Below, one piece after another: positions 46,965-55,444 of a stretch of 64,000 nt of DNA; within the stretch, counting starts at the first letter, position 1; each line of letters begins with the position of its first letter. Both the position numbers and the translations under genes were made by a program. The stretch comes from Edaphobacter acidisoli (GTDB lineage Bacteria; Acidobacteriota; Terriglobia; Terriglobales; Acidobacteriaceae). Where the stretch lies: NCBI RefSeq assembly GCF_014642855.1, contig NZ_BMJB01000001.1, positions 2,046,001 to 2,110,000 of the forward strand. The letters are read 5' to 3'. The notes below the pieces were generated by a model that did not search any database, was not told where the DNA came from, and saw only the letters and a program-made list of their open reading frames with translations.

Positions 46965-47528
46965 ATGAGTACTTCGCCCAACCCCATCGCCGCCATCGTC
47001 CACAAGTCCCTGGGATGGTCCATCGCCCTCAGCATCCTGCTCATCATCCTCGGCCTGATCGCCATCGCCGCACCTGGAATCAGCGGCATCGGCGTCACAA
47101 TCTTCGTTGGCTGGCTGCTCATCATCAGCGGCGTCTTCCACCTCATCTTTGCCTGGAAGGTCCACGCCACCAGCAGAAAAATCTGGGAGATATTGCTCGG
47201 CATCATCTACATCATCATCGGTATCGACCTGGCGCTGCATCCGGTCTCCGGCCTGCTGACCCTGACCCTCGCGCTCGCCATCTATCTGCTATTTGAATCA
47301 GCGCTTGAGTTCATCATGGCCATCCATCTGCACCCCGCGCCCGGCTGGGGTTGGACGCTCTTCGACGCCATCATCACCCTCATCCTCGCCTTCATGGTCT
47401 GGCGCACCTGGCCGGTCAGCAGCGTCTGGGCCATCGGGACACTGGTCGGCATCAGCATGGTCTTCAGCGGCTTCTCCCGCCTGATGCTCTCGCTCGCTGC
47501 CCGCCGCATGATCTCGGCTACGGCATAA
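46965..47528 (+). CDS. HdeD-like (DUF308) membrane protein
   Basis: A 187-residue protein with about six membrane helices, beginning HKSLGWSIALSILLIILGLIAIA. The repeated helix pattern with FVGWLLIISGVFHLIFAW and LLGIIYIIIGIDLALHP is that of HdeD-family proteins, linked to acid resistance in enterics. GGAGGA lies ahead of the ATG at 46965. The 3' part is overlapped on the other strand by the ORF at 47282-48124, and a hairpin follows the stop. Confidence 0.9.
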   Translation: MSTSPNPIAAIVHKSLGWSIALSILLIILGLIAIAAPGISGIGVTIFVGWLLIISGVFHLIFAWKVHATSRKIWEILLGIIYIIIGIDLALHPVSGLLTLTLALAIYLLFESALEFIMAIHLHPAPGWGWTLFDAIITLILAFMVWRTWPVSSVWAIGTLVGISMVFSGFSRLMLSLAARRMISATA

Positions 47529-48124
47529 AGCCAGGTGAGAACCCACGTCCTGCTTCTGGGACATGGGTTCTCACCGAGCCTGACCTCCGGGATATTTCTC
47601 ATTTGCTTCGTGAGCCCGTTGATACGCGGGCCATCAAATTCATACAAATCACGCACTCCAGTACCAGAACTCATATTTGCTCTTGTAACAATGTCATAGC
47701 GGCCGTGATGAATCGTTGGTTCCACTTTGAAGTCCCAACCATCGGCAGACAACATAAGATCACCTGTCTGCCGGTCAAATACCCATACCGGACAATTTCC
47801 GGTCGCACCGCACACGCCCGTTCCGGAGTCTCCATTCGACCCCCAAACACGAATAGCCTTGTTTCCCTCCGGGCTCAACCTGATCATGTCCACTTCAAAG
47901 GCGCCCAAAACCGAATGCGCCAAGCCACCTGACGCCTCGTATTCGGCATTCAACTCGCGATAAATACGGGCCTTTACAGATGCAGGCACCTTAGCGGTTG
48001 CCAACGTGTTCCTCGTCGTCCCACGCGTCGCCTGACCGGCCACATCGCGCAAAGCCACAAAATGAATCGCAGCAAACAGAAATCCTGCCATAAAAAAGAA
48101 TTCTGCCTTTCGCGTGAGAAACAT
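47282..48124 (-). CDS. Secreted protein of unknown function with a read-through antisense C-terminus
   Basis: About 280 residues from the ATG at 48124, with GGAG upstream. The N-terminus is a signal-like helix (FFFMAGFLFAAIHFVAL). The body (about 30-185) looks like a genuine small secreted domain: IRLSPEGNKAIRVWGSNGDSG, a CGATGNC pair, PVWVFDRQTGDLMLSADGW, then YDIVTRANMSSGTGVRDLYEFDG. After that the frame passes through the hairpin at 47534-47575 and goes on for about 83 codons antisense to the HdeD gene before a stop. That tail is very probably not original. A true stop may have been lost, perhaps when the hairpin was inserted. Confidence 0.55.
   Translation of the reverse strand: MFLTRKAEFFFMAGFLFAAIHFVALRDVAGQATRGTTRNTLATAKVPASVKARIYRELNAEYEASGGLAHSVLGAFEVDMIRLSPEGNKAIRVWGSNGDSGTGVCGATGNCPVWVFDRQTGDLMLSADGWDFKVEPTIHHGRYDIVTRANMSSGTGVRDLYEFDGPRINGLTKQMRNIPEVRLGENPCPRSRTWVLTWLYAVAEIMRRAASESIRREKPLKTMLMPTSVPMAQTLLTGQVRQTMKARMRVMMASKSVQPQPGAGCRWMAMMNSSADSNSR
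47534..47575. repeat. Hairpin after the HdeD gene, related to the repeat family
   Basis: A 17-base-pair stem (47534-47550 with 47559-47575, one G-T) around an 8-base loop; the CCCACGTCC core resembles the CCCACGTCTC stems at 9600 and 9775. It may serve as a terminator for the HdeD gene; on the minus strand it is read through by the ORF at 47282-48124. Confidence 0.65.
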
Positions 48125-48313
48125 ATCGTCGCACTCTCCTACATTGCGTAAACAGCCTACTGCATCCCAACCGCGCTCAAACTGAAGATCGGCAGAGACA
48201 ACGCCGGGCCCCCATCCTTCGCGAAGAGCGGGAACGTACACCCTGCGCCATCCAATCAACGAACAATCGAGTATCCTTGTGGCGCAAACAACCTCACCGA
48301 AGGCACGGGCCCA

Positions 48314-49807
48314 ATGACCATCAACCGCCGCAACTTTCTCGCCTCCGTAGCCGCGACCATTGCGCTTCCCAAAGCCCAGGCCGCTGCCCCCGCGCCACAA
48401 GCCACGCACCGCCCCGACACCGGCAAGCGCCCACGCAACGTCGTTCTGTTCATCTGCGACGACCTCGGCTACGGCGACCTCGGCTGCTACGGCTCACATC
48501 TGCCCACGCCAAATCTGGACCGCCTCGCCGCCGAAGGCATCCGCTTCACCCACTTCAACTCCGCGCATCCCATCTGCTCGGCCTCGCGCGCCGCGCTGCT
48601 CACCGGCCGCTACGGCACCCGCAGCGGCGCACGCGGAGCCTTTATGCCCCACTCCACCACCGGCCTCGCGCTCGACGAGACCACGCTCGGCGACCTCTTC
48701 CACCAGCGCGGCTTCGCCACCAAAGCCATCGGCAAATGGCACCTCGGCGACGCGCCCGAGTACCTGCCCACCCATCGCGGCTTCGACTCCTACTACGGCG
48801 TCCCCTACAGCGTTGATATGTATCCGCTGCCGCTCATCCGCGACACCCAGATTCTCGAAGAGGACACCGACCGTACCGTTCTAACTTCGCGTTACACCGA
48901 AGAAGCGCTTACGTCCCTCAATCAGCAGCACGAACAGCATCCAGACAAGCCCTTCTTCCTCTACTTCGCCTTCTCCTATCCGCACGATCCAGCCCGCTCC
49001 TCGCCGCGCTTTCGCGGAAAATCCGGCTTCGGCGAGCAAGGCGACGCCATCCATGAGCTCGACTGGGCCGTCGGCCAGGTCGTTCAATCCCTGCGCACCA
49101 AAGGCCTGCTCGAAGACACGCTCGTCCTCTTCACCAGCGACCACGGCCCCTGGTTCCAGGGCTGCCCCGGTTTTCTGCGCGGCAGAAAAGGCTCGACCTT
49201 CGACGGCGGATTTCGCGTCCCGCTCATCGCGCACTGGCCAGCCGCTATCCAAGCTGGTCAAGTCTCGAGTACATGGATGTCAAACCTCGACATCCTCCCC
49301 ACGCTTAGCTCGCTCTGCGATCTGCCCGCATCACCGAAGCCGCTCGACGGCATCGACATGAAGCACACTCTGCTCGGCGCGCCCGAAGAGCCCACCCGCA
49401 AATCCCTGCTCTACTTCACGCCCATGACCGCGCAGGGGATGGACTTCCACTGTGCTCGCAAGGGCGACTGGAAGGCCCGCTTTGCGCAGCTCGACGGCGG
49501 CGAAATCTACATCAACGACCACGGCCCCGCTCGCAAAAGCTCATGGCTACCGCACACCGAACTCTACAACCTCAAAAAAGACCCCGCCGAAGCCTACGAC
49601 GTCGCCGCACTCCACCCCGAGATCATCGCCGAAATCCTCCACGACGCCGAAGCCCAGATCCAGACCATGCCCGAACCGGTGCAGCAAGCCTTCAACGAAC
49701 TGCGCCAGAACCCAGCCAGCATCACCACCCCACCCGGAGCCGCCGCCCGCATCCCATCTACACAACCGCTTCCCCCGTGGGTCTGGGAACCACCCGACCG
49801 CCGCTAG
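48314..49807 (+). CDS. Tat-exported sulfatase
   Basis: A 497-residue sulfatase. The N-terminus has a twin-arginine signal (NRRNFLASVAATIAL). Metal-binding Asp are in VLFICDDLGYGDLG; the cysteine that becomes formylglycine is Cys88 in HPICSASRAALLTGR, with Ala in place of the usual Pro (CxAxR). LFTSDHGPWFQG supplies later metal ligands, and IGKWHLG is the second signature. It removes sulfate from a sulfated sugar or similar ester; the anaerobic or FGE-type maturase is not in the window. It starts 189 bases from the divergent ORF at 48124. Confidence 0.93.
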   Translation: MTINRRNFLASVAATIALPKAQAAAPAPQATHRPDTGKRPRNVVLFICDDLGYGDLGCYGSHLPTPNLDRLAAEGIRFTHFNSAHPICSASRAALLTGRYGTRSGARGAFMPHSTTGLALDETTLGDLFHQRGFATKAIGKWHLGDAPEYLPTHRGFDSYYGVPYSVDMYPLPLIRDTQILEEDTDRTVLTSRYTEEALTSLNQQHEQHPDKPFFLYFAFSYPHDPARSSPRFRGKSGFGEQGDAIHELDWAVGQVVQSLRTKGLLEDTLVLFTSDHGPWFQGCPGFLRGRKGSTFDGGFRVPLIAHWPAAIQAGQVSSTWMSNLDILPTLSSLCDLPASPKPLDGIDMKHTLLGAPEEPTRKSLLYFTPMTAQGMDFHCARKGDWKARFAQLDGGEIYINDHGPARKSSWLPHTELYNLKKDPAEAYDVAALHPEIIAEILHDAEAQIQTMPEPVQQAFNELRQNPASITTPPGAAARIPSTQPLPPWVWEPPDRR

Positions 49808-49855
49808 ATCATCGCCTTGATGCGCGGCACGCAGTCCACCTCGTGCCGTGCAAGC

Positions 49856-51052
49856 TCAGTGCCCCATCCCGCCCGCGCTCAGGCTAAAGATCGGCAGATA
49901 CAGCGCAATCAGAATCGTCACCACGACGATGCCCATCACCACCAGAATCGCCGGCTCAATCAGGCTCATCGCAGCCGTCAGGTTCGTCTGCACGTCCTCT
50001 TCAAAAAACTCCGCGACCGAGTTCAGCATCCCGGGCAGCGCGCCTGTCGATTCGCCCACCTCAATCATCTCGATCGCCAGCTCCGGAAACACCTTCGTCT
50101 TCTCCAGACTCGCCGAAAGCCCCTTGCCCTCACGCACCGTCTCCACGCCTTTGAAGACAGCATTGCCAATCTGCCGCGAATCGATCGACCGCGCCGCCGT
50201 CTCAAGCGACGGCACCAGCGGCAACCCGCCCGAGAGCAGCGTCGAAAGCGTCCTGGCAAACAGCCCCACCTGGTACTTCAGCCACACCGGCCCAAACACC
50301 GGCAGCGAGATCCGCACCTTATCCAACGCCGTTGCACCTGCATCCGTCTTTGCCCAGCGATAAATCAGGAAACCCGCAGCAGCCACCACCACAGCCACAT
50401 AAATTCCGTAATGCTGCGCGTTCTTGCCGAGCGCCAGCAGAAACAGCGTTAGCGAAGGCAGCTTCGTCCCCAACTGCTCATACAACTGCGCAAACCTCGG
50501 CACCACAAACGTAATCAGAAAGATGAACAGTGCAACCACCATCACAACCAGCAGCGCCGGATAGATCAAACTCGCCTTCAGCTTCTTGCGAAACGTCAGC
50601 GACACGCGCTGAAAGTCCAGATACCGCTGCAACACCTCTTCCAGATTTCCCGAGCGCTCGCCCGCCAGCAGCGTCGTCGTATACACGACCGGAAACCCAC
50701 CCTGCGCCTCAAACGCCTCCGACAGCGCCTCGCCCGTCTTCACCCGCGCAGTGACATCCTCAAGCTGTCCGCGAAAGTGCACGACCTTCTGCCGCTTGGC
50801 CAGCAGGTCCAGCGAGCCAAGAATCGGCAACCCCGCGCGAATCAGCGTCAGAAACTGCTGGTTGAACACCAGAAACGTCTCCAGTTTCACCTTCTTCTGG
50901 CCCCCGCCCATCGGCCCGCGCGCCTTCACCGAATAGACGTAGTAGCCCGCCTGCGTAAACCGCGCACGCAACTCTTCAGCCGTCGCAGCAGTATGCATCT
51001 GCTCCTGCACCCGCCCACGCTCATCGGCCAGCTTCACCACAAACTCAGTCAT
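49856..51052 (-). CDS. gspF: GspF/PilC-type inner-membrane platform protein
   Basis: A 398-residue protein with the two-repeat T2SSF layout. Repeat 1 has FNQQFLTLIRAGLPILGSLDLLA and a membrane helix LVVMVVALFIFLITFVVPRF; repeat 2 has FARTLSTLLSGGLPLVPSLETAA, IEMIEVGESTGALPGML, and a last helix ILVVMGIVVVTILIALYLPIF. It is the membrane platform for the ATPase (probably the GspE/PilB-like protein at 45043). It is separated from that operon by two or three unrelated genes and has its own promoter. Confidence 0.94.
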   Translation of the reverse strand: MTEFVVKLADERGRVQEQMHTAATAEELRARFTQAGYYVYSVKARGPMGGGQKKVKLETFLVFNQQFLTLIRAGLPILGSLDLLAKRQKVVHFRGQLEDVTARVKTGEALSEAFEAQGGFPVVYTTTLLAGERSGNLEEVLQRYLDFQRVSLTFRKKLKASLIYPALLVVMVVALFIFLITFVVPRFAQLYEQLGTKLPSLTLFLLALGKNAQHYGIYVAVVVAAAGFLIYRWAKTDAGATALDKVRISLPVFGPVWLKYQVGLFARTLSTLLSGGLPLVPSLETAARSIDSRQIGNAVFKGVETVREGKGLSASLEKTKVFPELAIEMIEVGESTGALPGMLNSVAEFFEEDVQTNLTAAMSLIEPAILVVMGIVVVTILIALYLPIFSLSAGGMGH

Positions 51053-51169
51053 ATTGCCCGGCTACGCCTCCGCACACCCACGTCCATCTTAGACGTTCCG
51101 CGGCAGAATTCGCCCCCTCCAGGCATCTACAACCTAATGTGCACTTAACTTGAATCTACCGAACACGGT

Positions 51170-52837
51170 CTAACGCACTTCATCCGTAAACTGGCGTTTA
51201 TATTCATGGCCTTTCAAGACAAAGTCGCTTTTGTTAATTGTGCTGCTTTCCTGCAGGCTGCCAACCTTGACTATCATCACAACTCCACCCTTCGCTCGCA
51301 CTACGATTGACTGCGCCACCTGCGCTCCGTCAAATTCCACGAAATTGCCCCGAGTAATGTGAACCCCCGCGTCCACCGCCTGCAACAGCCATCCGTTCTG
51401 ATCGAACCAGAACGCTCTTGAATTCCCTTCGACCATCTTCCCGGAGGCATCTTCCGGCCCGGTAGCAACCCGTACCGTGGAGATATCCGCGATATCTTCA
51501 CGCTTCATCCGCCAATCCGACTCAACAAACGTATCCAGCGCCGGAATTGGTTCGATCACCTTGAACACCAGTCTCAGCAGAGCCGCATCTGGTCCTTCCG
51601 CAAGCTGATATCGCTTATCTCCGTTCTGAGTCCGCACATAGTGGCTCTTGCCGAACCATGCCTCTCGCCTCCACTCGCCTTCGTTCACCCAGATGTCTTC
51701 GTATCTGCCGTCGGCGACCTTTCCATCACTCCCCATAGCTTGAAACGTAGCGCTGAGCGAATAGGGCGTCCCAGCGCCCGCTGCTGGAAATCCGGCCTTT
51801 CTTCCGCGCTCAAAGTAATTCCGTGCGCTGTCGAAGTTTTCCGTTCCAGCAGGCCGAGTCGTTGTGAAGGGCAGCGTCATCGTGCTCACAACCTGCACCG
51901 GCACACCATTCACAAGATAGGGTTTGAATCTTTGCTGCATGATCCAAGCCCGCGCAACATCGCTTAAACCAGGGTTGTCGCTAACTATTGTCCCAACATT
52001 TCTCACGCGGCCTTCTCGATCTACGACAATCTCCGTAGTCAGTACGCCAGTCAACGGCCCATTCGCTAAAGACGGCCACGGCACCGGATCGCTCGCAATC
52101 ATGTTTTTACGCAGTGCGGGCTCATCTACAACCAGAGTGCTGATCTGTTGTGCATCCCCTCCGCTGGCTGTGGCATCGAAGAAATCCGCCGGTTCCGACC
52201 CCAGGTCCTCCAGCAACACAATCTTCGCATCGCCGATCGCGCGAGCAACCATGCGCCCATGGAATTCCTGATAGTCGTGAAAGTCCCCACTCCAGCCCAC
52301 ATCGCTTCCATAAACCAACAACCCTGTACTGTTGGACAGCGCAACCCCGGCGCCAATCCCCTTTGACACCGTCCCATCGCTGCCCATAGTCATCCACTGG
52401 GCGTTCGTCTGGCCCATGAAGCTCCGAACGTCGGCCGATTTAACCTCTTGCAAAACATGGTCAAGGGGAGGCACTGGATCGATCAGCTCTACTGCCAGAC
52501 TCCGCAACCACTCAGGAAAATATTCCCCTTCATTCTTCTGCCAGACTTGTCCATCATTCACAATCTCAACCTGATGAAACTCGGGTGACCTCACCTCGCG
52601 ACGCCAGGCCTCAGGAGACTTCCACCAGATCTCAATCTCTCCTGATCGATTTAATGCCTTGTCACGATCAGAAACAGGAGTAATCTCGGCCTTCAGATGA
52701 AACGGCTTTGTGCCCGCCTGATCTAACCGGCTGCGCTTGACCGCCTTTTCAACATCCTTTGACACATCGTCCGCCCGAAGTGTCACCGAGCAGAGCACTC
52801 CCATGAGGCCAACTAAGAGCAGCGTTTTAAGGTGCAT
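51170..52837 (-). CDS. Secreted protein with a duplicated domain flanking a TonB-C-like module
   Basis: A 555-residue exported protein (signal peptide LLLVGLMGVLCSVTLRA). About residues 45-222 and 357-545 are diverged copies of one domain: IWWKSPEAWRRE matches IWVNEGEWRRE, and VELIDPVPPLDHVL matches FKVIEPIPALDTFV. Between them, at about 264-325, is a TonB C-terminal-type module (VVDREGRVRNVGTIVSDNPG, ARAWIMQQRFKPYLVNGVPV). The pattern of the outer domain recalls LolA-like sheets. It has no membrane anchor of its own, so it is not an ordinary TonB. Function unknown; the next gene upstream is an exporter. Confidence 0.75.
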   Translation of the reverse strand: MHLKTLLLVGLMGVLCSVTLRADDVSKDVEKAVKRSRLDQAGTKPFHLKAEITPVSDRDKALNRSGEIEIWWKSPEAWRREVRSPEFHQVEIVNDGQVWQKNEGEYFPEWLRSLAVELIDPVPPLDHVLQEVKSADVRSFMGQTNAQWMTMGSDGTVSKGIGAGVALSNSTGLLVYGSDVGWSGDFHDYQEFHGRMVARAIGDAKIVLLEDLGSEPADFFDATASGGDAQQISTLVVDEPALRKNMIASDPVPWPSLANGPLTGVLTTEIVVDREGRVRNVGTIVSDNPGLSDVARAWIMQQRFKPYLVNGVPVQVVSTMTLPFTTTRPAGTENFDSARNYFERGRKAGFPAAGAGTPYSLSATFQAMGSDGKVADGRYEDIWVNEGEWRREAWFGKSHYVRTQNGDKRYQLAEGPDAALLRLVFKVIEPIPALDTFVESDWRMKREDIADISTVRVATGPEDASGKMVEGNSRAFWFDQNGWLLQAVDAGVHITRGNFVEFDGAQVAQSIVVRAKGGVVMIVKVGSLQESSTINKSDFVLKGHEYKRQFTDEVR

Positions 52838-52895
52838 AAAGAGGCACTATACACAACATCCGAAAGCCCAAACAATCTTCCCTAAAATCACGAAC

Positions 52896-54566
52896 CTAAT
52901 GTGCATCGAGCGCAATATGCTTATCAACAGGTGGCCGCTTCAGGAAAAACACCAGCGGCAACATGCACACCAGCACACCGCACAGTATCTTGAACTGCTC
53001 CATGTACGAGAGCATCATCGCCTGCCGCTGCATCGCCGCGTAGATCTCAGCCAGTGCGAAGTAGTGATTATCCGCGGCATTTCCCGGCCCGGCCACAGCC
53101 TGCCCCACCGCCTGCTGCACCAGCCCGTTTGAAGCCGTAATATGCTGCCCCAGCGTTTGCTGAAACATCTGCGCCCGCCGCTGCAGCAGCGTGCTCACCG
53201 CGGCAATCCCCAAGCTGCCGCCCTCGTTCCGCACCAGCGCGTACAACCCCGCCGCCTGCGAGCTCTCCGTCTTCGGAATAAACCGGAAGATCATCGTGCT
53301 CACCGGCACCGTAATCAGCCCCATGCCCAGCACCTGCACGATGCGCGGCACAATGAAGTTCCACTCCGCCGCGTCCAGGCTCATCGACGCCATCCACCAC
53401 AGCGACGACGCCATCAGCAGCAGTCCACCGAAGACCATCTTTCGCGGATCATATCCACGGGTCAGCATATAGCCGACAACCGGCACCTCCGCCATCGTGA
53501 ACAACCCCGCAGGCGAGAGCACGAGCCCCGAGGTCGTCGCGTCGTATCCCATCAACTGCTGCATCAACAGCGGCAGCAGATACGTCGACGCATACAGCAC
53601 GCCGTACAGGCCCAGAATGATGAGGCAGCAGAAGAGAAAGTTTCGTTCCTTCAACAGCCGCAGATTCACCACCGGATTCTTCCGCGTCAGCTCCCACCAC
53701 ACAGCCGATACCAGCGCCACCACGGCAATCGTCGCAAACAGCACAATGAACGGCGAGCCAAACCAATCCAGCTCCTGCCCCTTGTCGAGCACAATCTCCA
53801 GCGTCGCCAACCCAATCGAGATGAAGCCCAGCCCGCCCCAATCGACAGCAGTCCTGCGAGCCTTGATCTTTGCTTCCTTCATGTGCGGCGGATCTTCCAG
53901 CACCATCCGCGTCAGCAGCACGCAAGCGACGCCCACCGGAATGTTGATGTAGAAAATCCACCGCCATGAGTAGTTGTCCGTAATCCACCCACCGAGCGTC
54001 GGCCCCAGCACCGGGGCTACCAGAATCGCCACCGTGTAGAGCGCCATCGCCATGCCGCGCTTCTGCGGCGAAAACGTATCGGCCAGAATCGCCTGCACCG
54101 AAGGCTGCAATCCTCCGCCGGCCAGCCCCTGCGCCACGCGAAACACCACCAGCACTGCAAGCGTAGGCGCAAGCCCGCACACAGCCGAGAAGACCGTAAA
54201 GAAAAACACCGACGTCAGGTAAAAATTCTTCCTGCCCATCAGCGCCGAAAGCCATCCACTGATCGGCAGCACAATCGCATTGGCCACCAGATAGCTCGTC
54301 AGCACCCACGCGCCCTCGTCCTGCGATGCCGACAGGCTCCCTGAGATGTGCGGCAGAGCAACGTTCGCAATCGAGGTGTCGAGCACCTCCATGAACGTCC
54401 CCATCGTCACAACCAGAGCCACAATCCACGGGTTGAACGCCCGCGCCTCTGTGCGCTCCAGGTTCTTCTCAGCCAGGTCAGGGCCGGCCTGAGGAGCAGC
54501 CTCAACAAGCGGCTCCTCAACTAGCGCAATCTCTGGTTCTTCGAGTTCATCGAGCAGGGTTGACAT
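52896..54566 (-). CDS. DHA2-family multidrug efflux transporter (EmrB type)
   Basis: A 556-residue major-facilitator protein with about 14 membrane helices and an acidic N-terminus. Motif D1-like VLDTSIANVALPHISGSL lies in helix 1; motif A and C-type segments are SGWLSALMGRKNFYL and APVLGPTLGGWITDNYSWRWIFYINIPVG. These are typical of EmrB/QacA transporters that pump drugs or toxic ions with protons. No EmrA-type adaptor is adjacent. A TetR gene is divergent, and the palindrome at 54570-54585 ends 4 bases upstream of the start codon, so the exporter is very probably under that repressor. Confidence 0.94.
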   Translation of the reverse strand: MSTLLDELEEPEIALVEEPLVEAAPQAGPDLAEKNLERTEARAFNPWIVALVVTMGTFMEVLDTSIANVALPHISGSLSASQDEGAWVLTSYLVANAIVLPISGWLSALMGRKNFYLTSVFFFTVFSAVCGLAPTLAVLVVFRVAQGLAGGGLQPSVQAILADTFSPQKRGMAMALYTVAILVAPVLGPTLGGWITDNYSWRWIFYINIPVGVACVLLTRMVLEDPPHMKEAKIKARRTAVDWGGLGFISIGLATLEIVLDKGQELDWFGSPFIVLFATIAVVALVSAVWWELTRKNPVVNLRLLKERNFLFCCLIILGLYGVLYASTYLLPLLMQQLMGYDATTSGLVLSPAGLFTMAEVPVVGYMLTRGYDPRKMVFGGLLLMASSLWWMASMSLDAAEWNFIVPRIVQVLGMGLITVPVSTMIFRFIPKTESSQAAGLYALVRNEGGSLGIAAVSTLLQRRAQMFQQTLGQHITASNGLVQQAVGQAVAGPGNAADNHYFALAEIYAAMQRQAMMLSYMEQFKILCGVLVCMLPLVFFLKRPPVDKHIALDAH

Positions 54567-54569
54567 AAA

Positions 54570-54585
54570 ATGACTCGCCAGTCAT
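54570..54585. promoter_or_regulatory. TetR-type operator, site 1
   Basis: ATGACTCGCCAGTCAT, a perfect inverted repeat of ATGACT/AGTCAT with 4 bases between. It overlaps the likely ribosome binding region of the exporter gene (start at 54566). Confidence 0.75.
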
Positions 54586-54590
54586 ATATG

Positions 54591-54606
54591 ATGACTCATC
54601 AGTCAT
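54591..54606. promoter_or_regulatory. TetR-type operator, site 2
   Basis: ATGACTCATCAGTCAT, with the same half-sites as site 1. Its start is 21 bases from that of site 1, two turns of the helix, so two dimers could bind on one face. Confidence 0.75.
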
Positions 54607-54667
54607 TTTGATGCACGCACTTTTTCCACCACTCCATAACCCGCTGAAAACAGGCCTCCGCCAAAAA

Positions 54668-54683
54668 ATGACCGAGCAGTCAT
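54668..54683. promoter_or_regulatory. TetR-type operator, site 3
   Basis: ATGACCGAGCAGTCAT, one mismatch in the left half-site. It lies 49 bases before the tetR ATG at 54732, so it may be the autoregulatory site. Confidence 0.65.
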
Positions 54684-54731
54684 TGCGGCCGGCTTCCTCA
54701 CTGTATATCCTTGATTTCGGTCGAACCTGCG

Positions 54732-55376
54732 ATGGCACCGTCAACCTCACCCCCCGTCCGCACCCGCACCTCTCGCAAATCAGCGGACGGCAAAGCGCGC
54801 GTCCTCACCGCCTTCCGGCGCTCGGAGATCCTGGCCGCATCCACCCGCGTCTTCGGCAACAAGGGCTTCGAAGCCACACGCATGGACGACATCGCCCACG
54901 AAGCCGGCCTGGCCAAAGGCACGCTCTACCTGTATTTCAAATCGAAGGACGCCATCTACAAGGCCACGGTCCAGCACGCACTGGCCGAGCTGCGCGAACT
55001 CACCCACGAACACGTCGCGCGCGAGTCCACCTTCGCCGGCAAATTTGCCGCCTTCATCCGCGTGCGCATCGCCTTCTGGGACGAGCAGCAATCGCTCTAC
55101 CGCGTCATCCTCAGCATGGGACGCACCAGCCACCACCGCAAACAGAGCATCGCCTGGCAAAGAGCCGCCGTCGAGTATCTCGCAACCCTGCTGGCCGAAG
55201 CAGCCGACGCAGGCGAAATCCCCGCCGGAGACCACATCGCCGCAGCCTGGGCCACGATGGACGCAATCCGTGGCTTCAACGAGCGCCGCATCTACTCCGA
55301 AGGCCGCTCAGTCGAAGAAGACACCCGCTTCCTCACCAATTTCCTGCTCGCAGCCCTACGCACCCCGGGCGCATGA
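54732..55376 (+). CDS. TetR-family repressor of the exporter
   Basis: About 214 residues from the ATG at 54732; a TTG at 54711 would give a longer form. The helix-turn-helix domain is clear: RSEILAASTRVFGNKGFEATRMDDIAHEAGLAKGTLYLYFKSKDAIY, broken by short loops. The C-terminal ligand domain has RVRIAFWDEQQSLYRVILSMGRT. It most likely binds the three palindromes in the 165-base divergent gap and represses the DHA2 pump until a substrate binds. Confidence 0.93.
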   Translation: MAPSTSPPVRTRTSRKSADGKARVLTAFRRSEILAASTRVFGNKGFEATRMDDIAHEAGLAKGTLYLYFKSKDAIYKATVQHALAELRELTHEHVARESTFAGKFAAFIRVRIAFWDEQQSLYRVILSMGRTSHHRKQSIAWQRAAVEYLATLLAEAADAGEIPAGDHIAAAWATMDAIRGFNERRIYSEGRSVEEDTRFLTNFLLAALRTPGA

Positions 55377-55395
55377 GACAGCGATCGGTCAAAAG

Positions 55396-55430
55396 AAAAA
55401 CGCCCCGGACGTATCCGGGGCGTCGCTTTT
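55396..55430. terminator. Bidirectional terminator between tetR and erpA
   Basis: A perfect 10-base-pair stem ACGCCCCGGA/TCCGGGGCGT (55400-55409 with 55414-55423), flanked by AAAAGAAAA on the left and CGCTTTTC on the right, so it suits both converging transcripts. Confidence 0.88.
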
Positions 55431-55444
55431 CTAAAGCAAAACTT

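Noticed and set aside
51131..52905. AACCTAATGTGCA found at 51131 and at 52893.
   Set aside because: A 13-base match in which one copy covers a stop codon; likely chance, and flanks do not match.
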